Assembly: GCA_030043495.1 (NCBI GenBank)
Contig: JASHXO010000084.1
Span: forward strand, 1-6,092
Direction of reading: 5' to 3'
Origin: Candidatus Rhabdochlamydia sp.
GTDB lineage: Bacteria; Chlamydiota; Chlamydiia; Chlamydiales; Rhabdochlamydiaceae
DNA: 6,092 bases
Under the pieces are notes generated by a model that searched no databases, was not told the origin of the DNA, and saw only the letters and a list, made by a program, of their open reading frames with translations. Made by a program: the position numbers and the translations under genes. Positions 5,090 to 6,092 of this stretch are shown piece after piece (position 1 is the stretch's first letter; the number at the start of each line of letters is the position of its first letter).

Positions 5090-6092
5090 TTATACTTTCC
5101 AGGCAGCTTTTAAAGCGTTGCGAACTTGGTTGATTGCAGCGATCTTAATAGCTGGGTCAACGCCGTTCATCGATTTGCGGAAAGCTTCGCGGCCAAAGTC
5201 CCCGTTGAATTGAGAATGATTTGGATCAACTAAAAATTGATTGCTATTGCGGGCTGCGGCATACAGATGATAGAAAGCGCTGAAAAGGTTAAAGGCGGCA
5301 TTTTCTTGTCCATTAGCACGATCTTTTGCATCTAGTTTCAAAGCTTCGAGGATGTCCAACAATTGGATAACTGTTGCGCCATCGTCAAAATTGATTGCAT
5401 CTTCGAGGTTTTCCAAGGCCAGCTCTACGACTGTACGTTGTACAGCACGCAGACGCTCTTCGTTGATCGCTGGGTACACTCCCGCAAAGGCCTTGTTGCC
5501 GTATTGCGTGTCGTCTTTAAGTTTCTCTAGAGCTTCATTTTTATGGATGAAGTAGATGTGGAAGTACGGACGATCGGCAATCGCGCGTGGATTCGAATCA
5601 CTCATCTTAAATACGCTCTTAGATCCTTTAGAATCCATAATTAGAAGTGCTTGGCAAGCTTCTTGTAAGTGGGAGCCATTAGAGTTGGGTCCCAAAAGAG
5701 TAAGCAAAGCTTGCAGCTCATGAAGAATCTCGATGTTAGGATGAACATTGATCACTGGAATCTCTTCTTGTTGTTGTATAGAAGTAGGAACGACATCTTC
5801 GAAATTCAAAGTGCTGATATCAATATCATCCGACAAATATAATCCTGATGGAAAGTCTGTCGGAATTGAAGGAGATATTTGACGTATCGTTGTTTGGTTA
5901 GGTTGCGTTAGCAAAGGAATCTGAACAGCGGGCTGCATCGTTTTTGCTTCTTGCAAACGGCGATTCATCTCATCTGCTTTTTTTACAACGGTAACAACTG
6001 GAGTTGTCAGATCATTAGAAGCAGGCATGATTTTTTCTAAGGCTTCTTTTTTCTGTTTCCAAGTGCCAGGCAATGAAGAGAATGGCTGACTT
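5090..6092 (-). CDS. unrecognised protein, 5' end beyond the window
   Basis: I do not recognise the family. The frame stays open to the right edge of the window (reading SQPFSSLPGTWKQKK at its visible start). The TTG at 6073 is therefore more likely an internal Leu than a start, and the gene is probably truncated here; the first ATG inside is at 6028. Counting from the TTG, residues 1-110 are Pro/Gln/Thr/Ser-rich and look disordered, with a QQQEE stretch at 100-104. Residues ~112-327 look folded and mostly helical. They include an aromatic patch RPYFHIYFIH (168-177), a long helical stretch rich in Leu/Glu (~205-250), FNLFSAFYHLYAAARN (261-276) and a basic C-terminus ending AWKV. No membrane segment or catalytic motif is evident. 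A strong intrinsic terminator follows the stop. A modular protein with a flexible N-terminus is all that can be said. Confidence 0.75.
   Translation of the reverse strand, partial: SQPFSSLPGTWKQKKEALEKIMPASNDLTTPVVTVVKKADEMNRRLQEAKTMQPAVQIPLLTQPNQTTIRQISPSIPTDFPSGLYLSDDIDISTLNFEDVVPTSIQQQEEIPVINVHPNIEILHELQALLTLLGPNSNGSHLQEACQALLIMDSKGSKSVFKMSDSNPRAIADRPYFHIYFIHKNEALEKLKDDTQYGNKAFAGVYPAINEERLRAVQRTVVELALENLEDAINFDDGATVIQLLDILEALKLDAKDRANGQENAAFNLFSAFYHLYAAARNSNQFLVDPNHSQFNGDFGREAFRKSMNGVDPAIKIAAINQVRNALKAAWKV

Noticed and set aside
6071..6073. TTG as the start codon of the rightmost gene
   Set aside because: The frame continues open to the window edge with protein-like sequence, and no Shine-Dalgarno precedes the TTG, so it is more likely an internal leucine.

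Overview
The window carries six protein-coding genes. Four lie on the + strand: a Dps/ferritin-like gene, then nusB, murB, a PHP-family phosphoesterase and folC (the last four forming a compact block of their own). Two unrecognised genes lie on the - strand, one of which runs off the right edge. I saw no RNA genes, insertion sequences, CRISPR arrays or other mobile DNA. The nusB-murB adjacency is one I recall from Chlamydia genomes. Together with the compact layout, moderate G+C and two lineage-restricted-looking genes, it makes a chlamydia-related bacterium (an environmental Chlamydiae relative) my best guess. That is inference from gene order, not proof.

Left part (1-687): a monocistronic-looking dps gene with a promoter-like sequence and the strongest Shine-Dalgarno in the window. 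A 135-bp spacer follows, which probably holds the start of the next transcription unit.

Central part (688-4059): nusB, murB, PHP phosphoesterase and folC are packed head to tail. nusB and murB overlap by 41 nt, murB and PHP overlap by 14 nt, and a 25-nt gap precedes folC, which begins with GTG. This looks like one translationally coupled operon. It joins rRNA transcription antitermination (NusB), peptidoglycan precursor synthesis (MurB), probable nucleotide/RNA-end turnover (PHP/RnaAM-like) and folate polyglutamylation (FolC). The combination is housekeeping rather than a single pathway.

Right part (3987-6092, - strand): a 284-residue helical, charged protein is encoded convergently to folC and shares 73 bp of coding sequence with its end. 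Upstream of it is a very AT-rich 248-bp spacer with an exact TTGACA -35 element and an 8-bp perfect palindrome in the predicted leader. Further up, a classic 14-bp-stem terminator closes the rightmost gene, a protein of unknown function whose 5' end lies beyond the window.

Most of the window is ordinary chromosome. The points worth a second look are the folC/orphan tail overlap, the shortened inter-domain segment of FolC, the palindrome-containing leader and the two unrecognised proteins. I found no convincing evidence of a new multi-gene system.
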